DNA from: Caulobacter soli
GTDB taxonomy: Bacteria; Pseudomonadota; Alphaproteobacteria; Caulobacterales; Caulobacteraceae
Assembly: GCF_011045195.1 (NCBI RefSeq)
Contig: NZ_CP049199.1
Coordinates: 2,232,001-2,296,000 of the forward strand
Direction of reading: 5' to 3'
Length of the DNA: 64,000 nt
Shown here one piece after another: positions 44,054 through 53,769 of the stretch. A model generated the notes under the pieces. It did not search any database and was not told the DNA's origin. It saw only the letters and a program-made list of their open reading frames with translations. The stretch's first letter is position 1. Each line of letters starts with the position of its first letter. The position numbers and the translations under genes are program-made.

Positions 44054-44807
44054 CGTGACGGGCGCTCTTTCGCCCGCGCCCGTCGTTGTCCTGGACGAGA
44101 TCGACTCGACCAACGCCGAGGCCCGTCGCCGCGCGGAAGCGGGGGAGGCGGGCCCGGTCTGGATTCTCGGCCTGCGTCAGACGGCCGGTCGTGGTCGTCG
44201 CGGTCGCGCCTGGGAGACTGGCGACGGCAACCTGGCCGCCACCCTGCTGTTTTCCACCGACAAGCCGCCGGCCGAAGCGGCCCAGGTGTCGTTCGTCGCG
44301 GCCCTGGCGGTCGCCGACCTGCTGGCCGCCTACGCGCCCGCCAGCCTGGTCAGCCTGAAATGGCCCAATGATCCGCTGCTGGGCGGGCTGAAGGTCAGCG
44401 GTATCCTGATCGAGTCTGGCGCGCGGCCGACGGGCGGCCTGTGGATCGCCGTCGGGGTGGGCGTGAACCTGGCCCGCAAGCCGATCGACAGCGAGCGCCC
44501 CGCCACCGCCCTGACCACCTGGCGCGACGCCCCGCCGCCATCGCCGATCGAGGCGATCGAGATCCTGGCCGCCGCCTTCGCGCGCTGGCAGGACGTCTGG
44601 CTGCGCTTGGGCTTTCCCGCCATCGCCGACGCCTGGACCGCCCGCGCCCATGGCCTGGGCGAGCCCTGCGTCGCCCGCCTGGGGACCGAAACCCTGGAGG
44701 GGATCGCCGAAGGACTGGACGGCGACGGCGCGCTGCGTCTTCGTCTGGCCAGCGGCCAATTGCGGCGGATCACCGCCGGCGACGTCTTTTTCGGAGGGGC
44801 CTCCTGA
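44040..44807 (+). CDS. birA: Biotin-[acetyl-CoA-carboxylase] ligase, without DNA-binding domain
   Basis: The 255-aa enzyme attaches biotin to carboxylase carrier proteins. It has [14 protein letters not shown], the biotinyl-AMP loop [14 protein letters not shown] and the catalytic strand [20 protein letters not shown], then a small C-terminal domain. There is no N-terminal helix-turn-helix, so it is a group I ligase and not a repressor. The start is uncertain: TTG at 44040 or GTG at 44055, both overlapping or touching the nuoN end. Position after nuoN is common in alphaproteobacteria. Confidence 0.93.
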   Translation: MATRDVTGALSPAPVVVLDEIDSTNAEARRRAEAGEAGPVWILGLRQTAGRGRRGRAWETGDGNLAATLLFSTDKPPAEAAQVSFVAALAVADLLAAYAPASLVSLKWPNDPLLGGLKVSGILIESGARPTGGLWIAVGVGVNLARKPIDSERPATALTTWRDAPPPSPIEAIEILAAAFARWQDVWLRLGFPAIADAWTARAHGLGEPCVARLGTETLEGIAEGLDGDGALRLRLASGQLRRITAGDVFFGGAS

Positions 44808-45589
44808 TGCTGCTGGCCATCGAACAGGGCAACACCAACACCATGTTCGCCATCCATGATGGCGCCGAGTGGATCGCCCAATGGCGCGCCGCCACCGAGA
44901 GCACGCGCACGGCCGACGAATACGTCGTCTGGCTGTCGCAGCTGTTGTCGATGCACGGCCTGGGCTTCCGGGCCATCGACGCCTGCATCATCTCCAGCGT
45001 GGTGCCGCAGTCGATCTTCAACCTTCGCAACCTGTCGCGGCGCTATTTCAACGTCGAACCGCTGGTGATCGGCGAGAACGCCAAGCTGGGCGTCGACGTG
45101 CGCATCGACAAGCCGTCCGAGGCCGGCGCCGACCGCCTGGTCAACGCCGTGGGCGCGCACATGATCTATCCCGGCCCACTGATCGTCATCGACAGCGGCA
45201 CGGCCACCACCTTCGACATCGTGGGCGCCGACGGGGCCTTCGAGGGCGGCATCATCGCCCCGGGCATCAACCTGTCCATGCAGGCCCTGCACGAAGCGGC
45301 CGCCAAGCTGCCGCGCATCGCCATCCAGCGCCCGGCCCGCAATCGCGTGGTGGGCACCGACACCGTCAGCGCCATGCAGTCGGGCGTGTTCTGGGGCTAT
45401 ATATCGCTGATCGAGGGCCTGGTGGCCCGGATCAAGGCCGAGCGGGCCGAACCCATGACCGTGATCGCCACCGGCGGCGTCGCCTCGCTGTTCGAGGGCG
45501 CGACCGAAACCATCGATCACTTCGATTCAGATCTGACCATTCGTGGTCTCCTCGAAATTCATCGCCGTAACACCCATTTAGAGACGTAA
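44807..45589 (+). CDS. coaX: Type III pantothenate kinase
   Basis: The 260-aa enzyme phosphorylates pantothenate, the first step of coenzyme A synthesis. The ASKHA-type motifs are [16 protein letters not shown] (phosphate 1), the pantothenate region [35 protein letters not shown] (phosphate 2) and [11 protein letters not shown]. The first glutamate (AIEQGNTN) replaces the more common aspartate, as in other alphaproteobacterial CoaX. A good ribosome site, cggagggg, lies inside the birA end, and the ATG shares a base with the birA stop. Confidence 0.95.
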   Translation: MLLAIEQGNTNTMFAIHDGAEWIAQWRAATESTRTADEYVVWLSQLLSMHGLGFRAIDACIISSVVPQSIFNLRNLSRRYFNVEPLVIGENAKLGVDVRIDKPSEAGADRLVNAVGAHMIYPGPLIVIDSGTATTFDIVGADGAFEGGIIAPGINLSMQALHEAAAKLPRIAIQRPARNRVVGTDTVSAMQSGVFWGYISLIEGLVARIKAERAEPMTVIATGGVASLFEGATETIDHFDSDLTIRGLLEIHRRNTHLET

Positions 45590-47283
45590 TGACCAAATAT
45601 ACCGACAAGCCTTCCCCCAAAGACGAGCTCGTCTTCCTGCCTCTGGGCGGGTCGAACGAGATCGGCATGAACTTCAATCTGTACGGCTTCGGCCCGGCCG
45701 ACGATCGCAAGTGGATCGTCGTGGACCTGGGCGTGACCTTCGGCGACCAGACGACGCCCGGCGTCGAGATCATCCTGCCCGACCCCGAATTCATCGAGGC
45801 CTACAAGGACGACATCCTGGGCATCGTCCTGACCCACGCCCACGAAGACCACCTGGGCGCCGTGCACTGGCTGTGGCCGCGCCTGAAGGCGCCGGTGTTC
45901 GCCACGCCGTTCACCGCCTTCCTGCTGCGTGAGAAGCTGCGCGACGCCCGCCTGCTGGACGAGGTCGAGATCACCGAGATCCCGCTGAGCGGCAGCTTCG
46001 ACCTGGGGCCGTTCCACCTGGAAATGGTCACCCTGACCCACTCGATCCCCGAGCCGAACGGCCTGGCGATCAAGACCCCGTTGGGCACGATCCTGCACAC
46101 CGGCGACTGGAAGATCGATCCCGATCCCCAGTTGGGCGGCCCCACCGACATCGACGCCATCAAGCGCCTCGGCGACGAGGGCGTGCTGGCCATGGTCTGC
46201 GACAGCACCAACGTGTTCGTCGACGGCGAGGCCGGCTCGGAAGCCGGCGTGCGCGTGGCGATGAACAGGCTGATCGCCGGCCTGACCGGCAAGATCGCCG
46301 TGGCCTGCTTCGCCTCGAACGTGGCGCGCATGGACACCGTGATCCGCGCCGCCCAGGCCGCCGGCCGCAAGGTCTGCCTGGCCGGCCGCTCGATGCACCG
46401 CATGAGCGCCGCCGCGCGTCACGTCGGCCTGCTGGAGGGCCTGGAGCCGTTCATCACCGACGACCAAGCCAAGTACCTGCCCGAGAACGAAGTGCTGTTC
46501 CTGTGCACCGGCAGCCAGGGCGAGGCCCGCGCGGCCCTGGCCCGGATCGCCGAAGGCACCCACCCGCACGTCAAGCTCTCGCAGGGCGACCACGTGATCT
46601 TCAGCTCGCGGGTCATCCCCGGCAACGAGATCCCGATCCGCAACCTGCAGAACAAGCTGGCCGATCGCGGCGTGCGCCTGCACACCGAGCGCGACACCCC
46701 CGGCATCCACGTCAGCGGCCACCCGTGCCGCGACGAGCTGAAGCAGATGTACCAGTGGGCCCGGCCGACCATCGCCGTGCCGACCCACGGCGAGCGCCGC
46801 CACCTGATCGAGCACGCCGCCTTCGCCAAGGACCTGCAGGTGCCGCACGCGATCAGCCCGCGCAACGGCGACATGGTGCTGCTGGCTCCCGGCCATCCCA
46901 AGATCATCGACGAGGTCCCCGCGGGCCGTCTCTATGTCGACGGCGGCGTGGTGACGCCCGAGAACGGCGAGGCCCTGCGCGAGCGGCGTCACGCGGCGTT
47001 CAACGGCATGCTGGCCGTGTCGGTCGTGCTGGACGGTCGCAACAAGATCGTCTCGGGCCCGCAGGTCCGAGGCCTCGGCCTGGCCGGCGACGCCGAGTAC
47101 CCGCTGGACGACGCCCTGGACGATCTGGCCGAAGAGGCCGAGACCGCCTTCAAGCGCCTGAGTGGCGACCAGTGCGAGATCGACGAAGCCATCGAAAGCG
47201 CCCTGTCCAAGGCCGTGAAGAAGGCCGCCTTCCGCATCTGGGAACGCAAGCCCGTGGTCGAGACCACGGTCCTGCGGATCTAG
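45589..47283 (+). CDS. rnj: Ribonuclease J
   Basis: The 564-aa metallo-beta-lactamase/beta-CASP nuclease processes and degrades RNA from 5' ends and internally. The metal site is VLTHAHEDHLGAVHWL, with further ligands in ILHTGDWKID and in HVSGHPCRDELKQM. The beta-CASP domain includes CFASNVARMDTVI. Length is typical of proteobacterial RNase J. The start codon shares one base with the coaX stop (TAATG). This is the alphaproteobacterial arrangement birA-coaX-rnj. Confidence 0.96.
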   Translation: MTKYTDKPSPKDELVFLPLGGSNEIGMNFNLYGFGPADDRKWIVVDLGVTFGDQTTPGVEIILPDPEFIEAYKDDILGIVLTHAHEDHLGAVHWLWPRLKAPVFATPFTAFLLREKLRDARLLDEVEITEIPLSGSFDLGPFHLEMVTLTHSIPEPNGLAIKTPLGTILHTGDWKIDPDPQLGGPTDIDAIKRLGDEGVLAMVCDSTNVFVDGEAGSEAGVRVAMNRLIAGLTGKIAVACFASNVARMDTVIRAAQAAGRKVCLAGRSMHRMSAAARHVGLLEGLEPFITDDQAKYLPENEVLFLCTGSQGEARAALARIAEGTHPHVKLSQGDHVIFSSRVIPGNEIPIRNLQNKLADRGVRLHTERDTPGIHVSGHPCRDELKQMYQWARPTIAVPTHGERRHLIEHAAFAKDLQVPHAISPRNGDMVLLAPGHPKIIDEVPAGRLYVDGGVVTPENGEALRERRHAAFNGMLAVSVVLDGRNKIVSGPQVRGLGLAGDAEYPLDDALDDLAEEAETAFKRLSGDQCEIDEAIESALSKAVKKAAFRIWERKPVVETTVLRI

Positions 47284-47290
47284 ACGTTCG

Positions 47291-48043
47291 ATGAGCGACG
47301 AGCGGACGCCGGTTTCCGAAGCCCCACCTCGAGAAGCGATGTGGGGCAGGGGACCGGCCATGCTCTGGTTCGAGGCCTGGCCGGTGCTGGTGATCACCAG
47401 CGTGCTGTGGCTGGTCTGCGCCGCCCAGGCGATCGGCGAGAGCCTGGGCTACGGCGACGCGATCCTGACCTACGGCGCGCTGTGGAAGCCGGGCGTCTTC
47501 CAGGGGCTGTGGTGGACGCCGCTGACCCACATGTTCATGCACGCCAGCTGGCAGGCGCCGATGGGCTGGCTGCACATCACCATGAACAGCGGCGCGCTGA
47601 TCGCCCTGGGTCCGGCCATCGCTCAGCGTCTGGGCCGGGACTGGATTGGCGGGCTTCTGTTCCTGTTCTTCTTCGTCGCCTGCGGCTTGGCCGGCGCGGC
47701 CGCCTTCGTGCTGCTGGGTCCTGAGCAGGCCCCGGCCGTCGGGGCGTCGGGCGCGATCTTCGGGCTATGGGGCGCGGTCGCCCGGCTCGCGGCGCCTGGG
47801 CAGGCCAAGCTGGCGCCCCTGTTCTCGCGAGGAGTCGCCCGGCAGGTCGGCTCGGCGGTCGTTTCCAACCTGCTGGTCGTAGGCCTTGGCGCCGGTTACG
47901 GCCTGGCGTCCGGCGCGGGCGTCATCGGCGTCGCCTGGCAGGCCCACCTGGGCGGCTTCGTCGCCGGGATCCTGCTGATCCAGGTGATGCCCGTGCGCTT
48001 CCACTGGTTACAGGGTCTGCCCAAGAGCTCGCAGCCGGTCTGA
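47291..48043 (+). CDS. Rhomboid-family intramembrane serine protease
   Basis: The 250-aa protein has six expected helices. The catalytic serine is Ser153 in VGASGAIFGLWG and the catalytic histidine is His219 in WQAHLGGFVAGILL. The oxyanion-side asparagine is in HITMNSGALIALG. It therefore looks like an active rhomboid that cleaves membrane substrates inside the inner membrane. It starts seven bases after rnj and likely shares its transcript. This gene is not a usual member of the rnj neighbourhood. The substrate is unknown. Confidence 0.93.
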   Translation: MSDERTPVSEAPPREAMWGRGPAMLWFEAWPVLVITSVLWLVCAAQAIGESLGYGDAILTYGALWKPGVFQGLWWTPLTHMFMHASWQAPMGWLHITMNSGALIALGPAIAQRLGRDWIGGLLFLFFFVACGLAGAAAFVLLGPEQAPAVGASGAIFGLWGAVARLAAPGQAKLAPLFSRGVARQVGSAVVSNLLVVGLGAGYGLASGAGVIGVAWQAHLGGFVAGILLIQVMPVRFHWLQGLPKSSQPV

Positions 48044-48179
48044 CGCGGGGGCGATCGATGGCGCCCAGCGCCTCGAAAACGCCTCGCCGGGGTTCCAGGA
48101 AGTCGTCTATACCCTCGCAAAACAGAACAAGGGCGCGGTCCAACGAGGCCGAGCCTCCACCGCGCAGGATACGAAACCC

Positions 48180-48593
48180 ATGATCGGCAAGCTCAACCAC
48201 GTCGGCGTCGCCACCCCCTCGATCGACGAGTCGGTGAAGATGTACCGCGACCTGCTGGGCGCGACCTCGCACACCGAAAAGTGGGCCATGCCGGAGCAGG
48301 GCGTCTGGGTGTGCTTCGTCAACCTGCCCAACAGCCAGATCGAACTGATCGAGCCCTATGGCGAGGCCTCGCCGATCCACGGCTTCCTGGCCAAGAACCC
48401 CAAGGGCGGCCAGCACCACATCTGCTTCGAGGTGGAAAACATCTACGAGGCGCGCGACAGCCTAGTCGCCAAGGGCGCCACCGTGCTGGGCGAGCCGCGC
48501 ATCGGCGCCCATGGTACACTGATCATCTTCGTTCACCCCAAGGACATGGGCGGCATGCTGGTCGAGCTCATGGAAACACCCCAAAACCACTGA
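48180..48593 (+). CDS. mce: Methylmalonyl-CoA epimerase
   Basis: The 137-aa vicinal-oxygen-chelate enzyme interconverts the two methylmalonyl-CoA epimers in propionyl-CoA breakdown. It starts KLNHVGVATPSIDESVKMYR and shows the two metal-site regions (GQHHICFEVENI and MLVELMET). Length is typical (135-145 aa). It lies 136 bases after the rhomboid gene and 17 before the next small gene. In many alphaproteobacteria mce sits at this place between rnj and proS. Confidence 0.95.
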   Translation: MIGKLNHVGVATPSIDESVKMYRDLLGATSHTEKWAMPEQGVWVCFVNLPNSQIELIEPYGEASPIHGFLAKNPKGGQHHICFEVENIYEARDSLVAKGATVLGEPRIGAHGTLIIFVHPKDMGGMLVELMETPQNH

Positions 48594-48610
48594 GAAGAGA
48601 AAGCCCACCG

Positions 48611-48871
48611 ATGGGTCCCGTCACCTGCATCGCCGTCTATCTGACCATCTGGTGGACCACGCTGTTCGCCGTGCTGCCGCTGGGCAACCGCACCTTCAAG
48701 GAGATGGGGATCGAGCCGCCGCCTGGCGCGGATCCGGGCGCGCCGGTCAATCCGAACCTGAAGCGCAAGTTCTTCACCACGACCTGGGTTTCGGCGATCG
48801 TGATGGCCGGGCTGCTGCTGACCATCCACTTCCACCTGATCCGCCTGCCGGATCTCCCCGCCACCTACTGA
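48611..48871 (+). CDS. DUF1467-like small membrane protein
   Basis: The 86-aa protein has two helices (TCIAVYLTIWWTTLFAVLPL and WVSAIVMAGLLLTIHFHLI). The central loop carries the DUF1467-type pattern RTFKEMGIEPPPGADPGAPV, a glycine- and proline-rich stretch seen in alphaproteobacterial orthologues next to mce. The function is unknown. It follows mce closely and probably ends this transcription unit. Confidence 0.88.
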   Translation: MGPVTCIAVYLTIWWTTLFAVLPLGNRTFKEMGIEPPPGADPGAPVNPNLKRKFFTTTWVSAIVMAGLLLTIHFHLIRLPDLPATY

Positions 48872-49218
48872 TCATAGACCAAGGGGCAAGATGAGGCGCC
48901 CAAGCCTTGGGCGGGCGGCGTCATATTTGCCGGCATTCGCCCAATCCGTGGGCGAACTTCGCCAACTGGTCAGGCCAGACGCAATCGGGCGCCCCGAACA
49001 ATCGTTCGGAGCCTAATCTCAGACTCACGAGGCCGGCTTTTCCGACCTTGCTCTGTGGCGTCTTCCCCGACGATGACTTGAAAGGCCGCGCGACGATCGC
49101 GCGGCCTTCTTTTCTTTGTCCACAAGATTGGCTCAGCCATCTTTTCGCCGCGCGCGTTGCCAAGCTGACGCCCAAGCGGCTATCTCAACGCCTGCAATTC
49201 CCCGGAGACGTCTCGTCC
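48872..49218 (+). other. Non-coding, hairpin-rich region before proS (possible leader RNA or small RNA)
   Basis: No protein gene is supported. Four perfect inverted repeats occur in order: cgcccaag/cttgggcg (48897-48913), ttcgccca/tgggcgaa (48936-48956), ccgaac/gttcgg (48994-49009) and aaggccgcgcg/cgcgcggcctt (49082-49108). A T-rich tract follows the last one. The final hairpin looks like an intrinsic terminator 110 bases before proS, yet no gene ends within 200 bases upstream. A small RNA ending there, or an attenuator, would explain it. Confidence 0.5.
49080..49118 (+). terminator. Terminator-like hairpin upstream of proS
   Basis: An 11-base-pair stem, aaggccgcgcg/cgcgcggcctt (49082-49108), has loop acgat and is followed by cttttcttt. 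It could terminate a small RNA or a read-through transcript from mce/DUF1467, or act as an attenuator for proS. Confidence 0.75.
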
Positions 49219-50544
49219 ATGCGCCTGTCGCGCTATTTCCTGCCCGTTCTGAAAGAAGCTCCCTCCGACGCCCAGATCGTTTCGCACCAGCTGATGCTGC
49301 GCGCGGGCATGATCCGCCAGGAGGCGGCGGGCATCTACGCCTGGCTGCCGCTGGGCCTGAAGGTGCTCAAGAAGGTCGAGCAGATCGTCCGCGAAGAGAT
49401 GGACCGCGCCGGCGCCGTCGAACTGCTGATGCCGACCATCCAGCTGGCCGAGCTGTGGCGCGAGAGCGGCCGCTACGAGGCCTATGGCGACGAGATGTTG
49501 CGCATCACCGACCGCCACAAGCGCGAGCTGCTGTTTGGTCCCACCGCCGAGGAAGTCGTCACCGACATCTTCCGCGCCTCGGTGAAGAGCTACAAGGACC
49601 TGCCCAAGAACCTCTACAACATCCAGTGGAAGTTCCGCGACGAACGCCGCCCGCGCTTCGGCGTGATGCGCGGCCGCGAATTTCTGATGAAGGACGCCTA
49701 CAGCTTCGACCTCGACGCCGAGGGCGCGCGCGCGTCGTACAACCGCATGTTCGTGGCCTATCTGAACCTGTTCTCGCGCATGGGCCTGAAGGCCGTGCCG
49801 ATGCGCGCCGACACCGGCCCGATCGGCGGCGACCTGTCCCACGAGTTCATCGTCCTGGCCGAGACCGGCGAAAGCGCCGTGTTCTGCCACAAGGACCTGG
49901 TCGAGATGGCCGCGCCCGGCCCGGACGTCGACTGGTACGGCGACCTGCAGCCGCTGGTGAACCAGCGCACGGCGCTCTACGCGGCGACCGAGGAAATGCA
50001 CGACGAGGCCGCCTTCGCCGCGGTCCCCGAGAGCGACCGCCTGTCGGCGCGCGGCATCGAGGTGGGCCACATCTTCTCGTTCGGCACCAAGTATTCCGAG
50101 CCGATGAAGGCCCTGGTCACCGGTCCCGACGGCAAGGACGTGCCGGTGCAGATGGGCAGCTACGGCGTCGGCGTCTCGCGCCTGCTGGGCGCGATCATCG
50201 AGGCCAGCCACGACGAGGGCGGCATCATCTGGCCCGAATCCGTCGCACCGTTCGACGTCAGCATCATCAACATGCGCCAGGGCGACGCCGCCTGCGACGA
50301 GGCCTGCGAGACCGCCTACAAAGCGCTCAAGGCCGCCGGCCGTGATCCGCTCTATGACGACACCGACACCCGCGGCGGCGCCAAGTTCGCCACGGCGGAC
50401 CTGATCGGCGTGCCGTGGCAACTGATCGTCGGCCCCAAGGGCGTCGCCGAGGGCGTGGTCGAGGTGAAGAACCGCAAGACCGGCGAGCGTCACAGCGCGC
50501 CGCTCGCCGACGTGATCGCTCAACTGTCTGCTAAGGCCGCCTGA
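49219..50544 (+). CDS. proS: Prolyl-tRNA synthetase (short alphaproteobacterial form)
   Basis: The 441-aa class II synthetase charges tRNA-Pro. Motif 2 is in the [20 protein letters not shown] region and motif 3 includes [17 protein letters not shown]. The anticodon-binding domain is at the end. It lacks the large editing insertion found in the roughly 570-aa E. coli enzyme, as is normal for alphaproteobacteria and mitochondria. I place the start at ATG 49219 ([18 protein letters not shown]). The open frame runs further upstream but through the hairpin region. Its stop overlaps lolC by one base. Confidence 0.96.
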   Translation: MRLSRYFLPVLKEAPSDAQIVSHQLMLRAGMIRQEAAGIYAWLPLGLKVLKKVEQIVREEMDRAGAVELLMPTIQLAELWRESGRYEAYGDEMLRITDRHKRELLFGPTAEEVVTDIFRASVKSYKDLPKNLYNIQWKFRDERRPRFGVMRGREFLMKDAYSFDLDAEGARASYNRMFVAYLNLFSRMGLKAVPMRADTGPIGGDLSHEFIVLAETGESAVFCHKDLVEMAAPGPDVDWYGDLQPLVNQRTALYAATEEMHDEAAFAAVPESDRLSARGIEVGHIFSFGTKYSEPMKALVTGPDGKDVPVQMGSYGVGVSRLLGAIIEASHDEGGIIWPESVAPFDVSIINMRQGDAACDEACETAYKALKAAGRDPLYDDTDTRGGAKFATADLIGVPWQLIVGPKGVAEGVVEVKNRKTGERHSAPLADVIAQLSAKAA

Positions 50545-51810
50545 TGGCCCTCGGCGCCGGTCCGTTCGGAACCTGGGAGCGCACCGTTGCCTGGCGGTAC
50601 CTGCGCAACAAGCGCAAGAACGGCGGCGTGGCGCTGATCGCCATCATCTCGTTCTCGGCGGTGATGCTGGCGGTGTTCGCCCTGATCACCGTGATGAGCG
50701 TGATGAATGGCTTCCGCGCCGAGCTGCTGGGCCGGCTGCTGGGCTTCAACGGCCACGTCTACGCCCAGGGCCCGCTGCTGAACGGTCCGGATCGCGACGG
50801 CGTCATCGGTCGCATCAAGGCCGTGCGCGGCGTGACCCAGGCCGCGCCGATGGTCGAGGCCCAGGCCATGGTCATCGGCCCGAGCCAAGTGTCCGGCGCC
50901 ATCGTGCGCGGGGTCACCCCGGCCGATCTGCGCGGCATGAAGATGATCGCGACCAACATCAAGCGCGGCTCGCTGGCCGGCTTCGGCGAGGGCGAGTACG
51001 GCGGCGACATCGTGCTGATCGGCGATCGCATGGCCCGCAACCTGGGCCTGTCGGTCGGCGACGCCATCACCCTGATCTCGCCTTCGGGTCCGGCCACGGC
51101 GTTCGGCACCTCGACGCGCGAGAAGGACTACACGGTCGGCGGCATCTTCAGCGTGGGCATGAGCCAGTTCGACGAGAGCTTCGTCTACATGCCGCTGCCC
51201 CAGGCCCAGCTGTTCTTCGGCCGCGACACCTCGATCGACTATGTCGAGATCAAGATCGCCGACCCGGACAAGGCCAAGGAGATCAAGCCGATCATCGAGC
51301 AGGCCAGCGGTCCGGGCGCCTTCGTCCAGGACTGGATGGACAAGAACGCCAGCTACTTCAACGCCCTGCAGGTCGAGCGCAAGGTGATGCGGCTGATCCT
51401 GTTCTTTATCGTCGCCATCGCCACCCTGAACATCATCTCGGCCCTGGTCATGCTGGTGAAGAACAAGGGCCGCGACATCGCCATCCTGCGCACCATGGGG
51501 GCCAGCCAGGCCTCGATCCTGCGGATTTTCGTCATGGCCGGCGCTTCGATCGGCCTTTCGGGAACCCTGGCGGGCCTGCTGCTGGGCACGCTGTTCTGCG
51601 CCAACATCACCGCCATCCAGAACTTCGTGGAATGGGTGACGGGCACGGCGGTGTTCAGCGCCGACATCTATTTCCTGGCCCATATCCCGGCCAAGATCGA
51701 TTGGGCCGAGGTCGCCAGCATCGTCGGCATCTCGACGGCCATGAGCATCCTGGCCACCCTGCCGCCCGCCATCCGCGCCTCGCGGCTCGATCCGGTCGAG
51801 GCCCTTCGCT

Positions 51811-51818
<8 letters not shown>
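50544..51818 (+). CDS. lolC: Lipoprotein-releasing ABC transporter permease (LolC/LolE type)
   Basis: The 424-aa inner-membrane permease, with LolD, extracts mature lipoproteins and hands them to LolA. It has the N-terminal helix (KNGGVALIAIISFSAVMLAV), a large periplasmic domain, and three C-terminal helices of the FtsX/MacB core. The core includes VMRLILFFIVAIATLNIISA and DIAILRTMGASQASILRIF. Alphaproteobacteria usually have one such permease in place of the LolC/LolE pair, so the symbol is a family label. The start shares a base with the proS stop, and the end overlaps lolD by eight bases. Confidence 0.93.
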
Positions 51819-52514
<696 letters not shown>

Positions 52515-52518
<4 letters not shown>

Positions 52519-53474
52519 AGCAGGGCGTCGCGCAAGGCCGCGTAGAACCCGGCCTGGTCGATCCTCTTGATCACCCGGGCGTTGGGCGGCCGGCGCTTCA
52601 ACGCCGGATCGGCCACCTCGATGTCCGGCAGGATGGCGTGCGAGACGCTGAGATAGCCGCGCGTCAGCTCGCCCATCGTCTCGACATCGACCACGGCCAT
52701 CTCCGACTCCAGGATCAGGCGCTCGTCCAGCGCCACGGCGCAGGTCAGGGCGTCGGGGTGCAGGCTGCCGTCCAGGCCCTGCGTCTCCTGGGCGAAGGCC
52801 AGGGAGGTGCGGTTGACCTTGGTGAAGAAGGCCGCGCGCGGAGTGTTGAGGGCCTCCAGCGCGGTCAATTGCTCCACGGTCAGCAGGCCGTCGCGCAGAG
52901 TTTCTGTCCAGGTGACGAGGCTCATCGAAAAGCCGGCGTTGACGACGATCTTGGCGGCTTCCGGGTCGACATAGAAATTGTACTCGGCCGCCGGGGTGAC
53001 ATTGCCGACCCCGTTGTCGGTGCCGCCCATGATCCACAGGTGCTTCACGGCCTGGGCGATGCGCGGCTCGCGCAGATAGGCCAGGGCGATATTGGTCAGG
53101 GCGGCCTGGGCGATCAGGGTGATCTCGCCGGGCGCGTCCATCACCCGCCGCACGATCTCGTCAGCCGCATGGCCGGGGGAGGGGCGCTGGGCGGCCTTAG
53201 GGAAGCCGCTGTCGCTCATGCCGTCGACCCCGAACACGTAGGCCGCGTCCAGGGGCGCGCGGGTGAACGGCCGCTGGGCGCCCAGATAGACCGGAACCTC
53301 GCCGCCGCGCTGGCAGGCTTCCAGGGTCGCCAGGGCGTTCTCGGCGTGCTGCTCGAAGCCGACATTGCCATGGGCGATGGTGACGGCCTCGACGCTGACG
53401 CCCGGGCGGCGCAGGGCGAGCATCAGGGAGAACACGTCGTCCCCGGCGGTGTCGGTGTCGATGATCAGGCGCAT
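52515..53474 (-). CDS. Inosine/uridine-preferring nucleoside hydrolase family protein
   Basis: The 319-aa protein begins MRLIIDTDTAGDDVFSLML. The calcium-binding Asp cluster of the family is usually DTDPGIDD and is DTDTAGDD here, with the three key aspartates kept. Other hallmarks are IAHGNVG, LIAQAALTNIALA, LWIMGGTDN and AEYNFYVDPEAAKIV. Such enzymes split the N-glycosidic bond of ribonucleosides for purine and pyrimidine salvage. The ATG at 53474 is chosen over far upstream starts because it starts the conserved strand. No catalytic histidine could be assigned with certainty. Confidence 0.9.
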
Positions 53475-53658
53475 GGCGGCGATCTGCGCCGATCCGCCCC
53501 TCAATTCAATAGAAAGGGCAAATCCACCGGAAATGCGGGCCGCGGCCCAACAGCGCGGGGCGCGCGACAAAAAAGCTCGCAATCGAACGAGGGTCTCTTG
53601 CGCATGAGAACAAAAGTGGAATATAGAACAAACAAGCAACGACCACTGGAGGCCCCTC

Positions 53659-53748
53659 ATGGTCCGGATCGCGCGTGAATCTTTGGCTCTTGTATCTGTC
53701 GCCAGCTTCGTCTGGATGATGTGCTCGGTCGCCCATCTGGTGGCCTGA
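53659..53748 (+). CDS. Very small membrane peptide, 29 aa
   Basis: A 29-codon frame has an excellent ribosome site (ctggagg, eight bases before the ATG). It encodes a basic start ([10 protein letters not shown]) and one hydrophobic helix of about 20 residues ([18 protein letters not shown]). It stands alone between the divergent nucleoside hydrolase and dnaE. An A/T-rich stretch just upstream (53560-53645) could hold its promoter. The strong ribosome site is what raises it above chance. No family is known to me. Confidence 0.5.
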   Translation: MVRIARESLALVSVASFVWMMCSVAHLVA

Positions 53749-53769
53749 GTCGTGTAACGAGGTGCGGTG

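Noticed and set aside
48907..49218. N-terminal extension of proS from an upstream start
   Set aside because: The extension reads through four hairpins and has no family similarity. Conserved ProS sequence begins at 49219.
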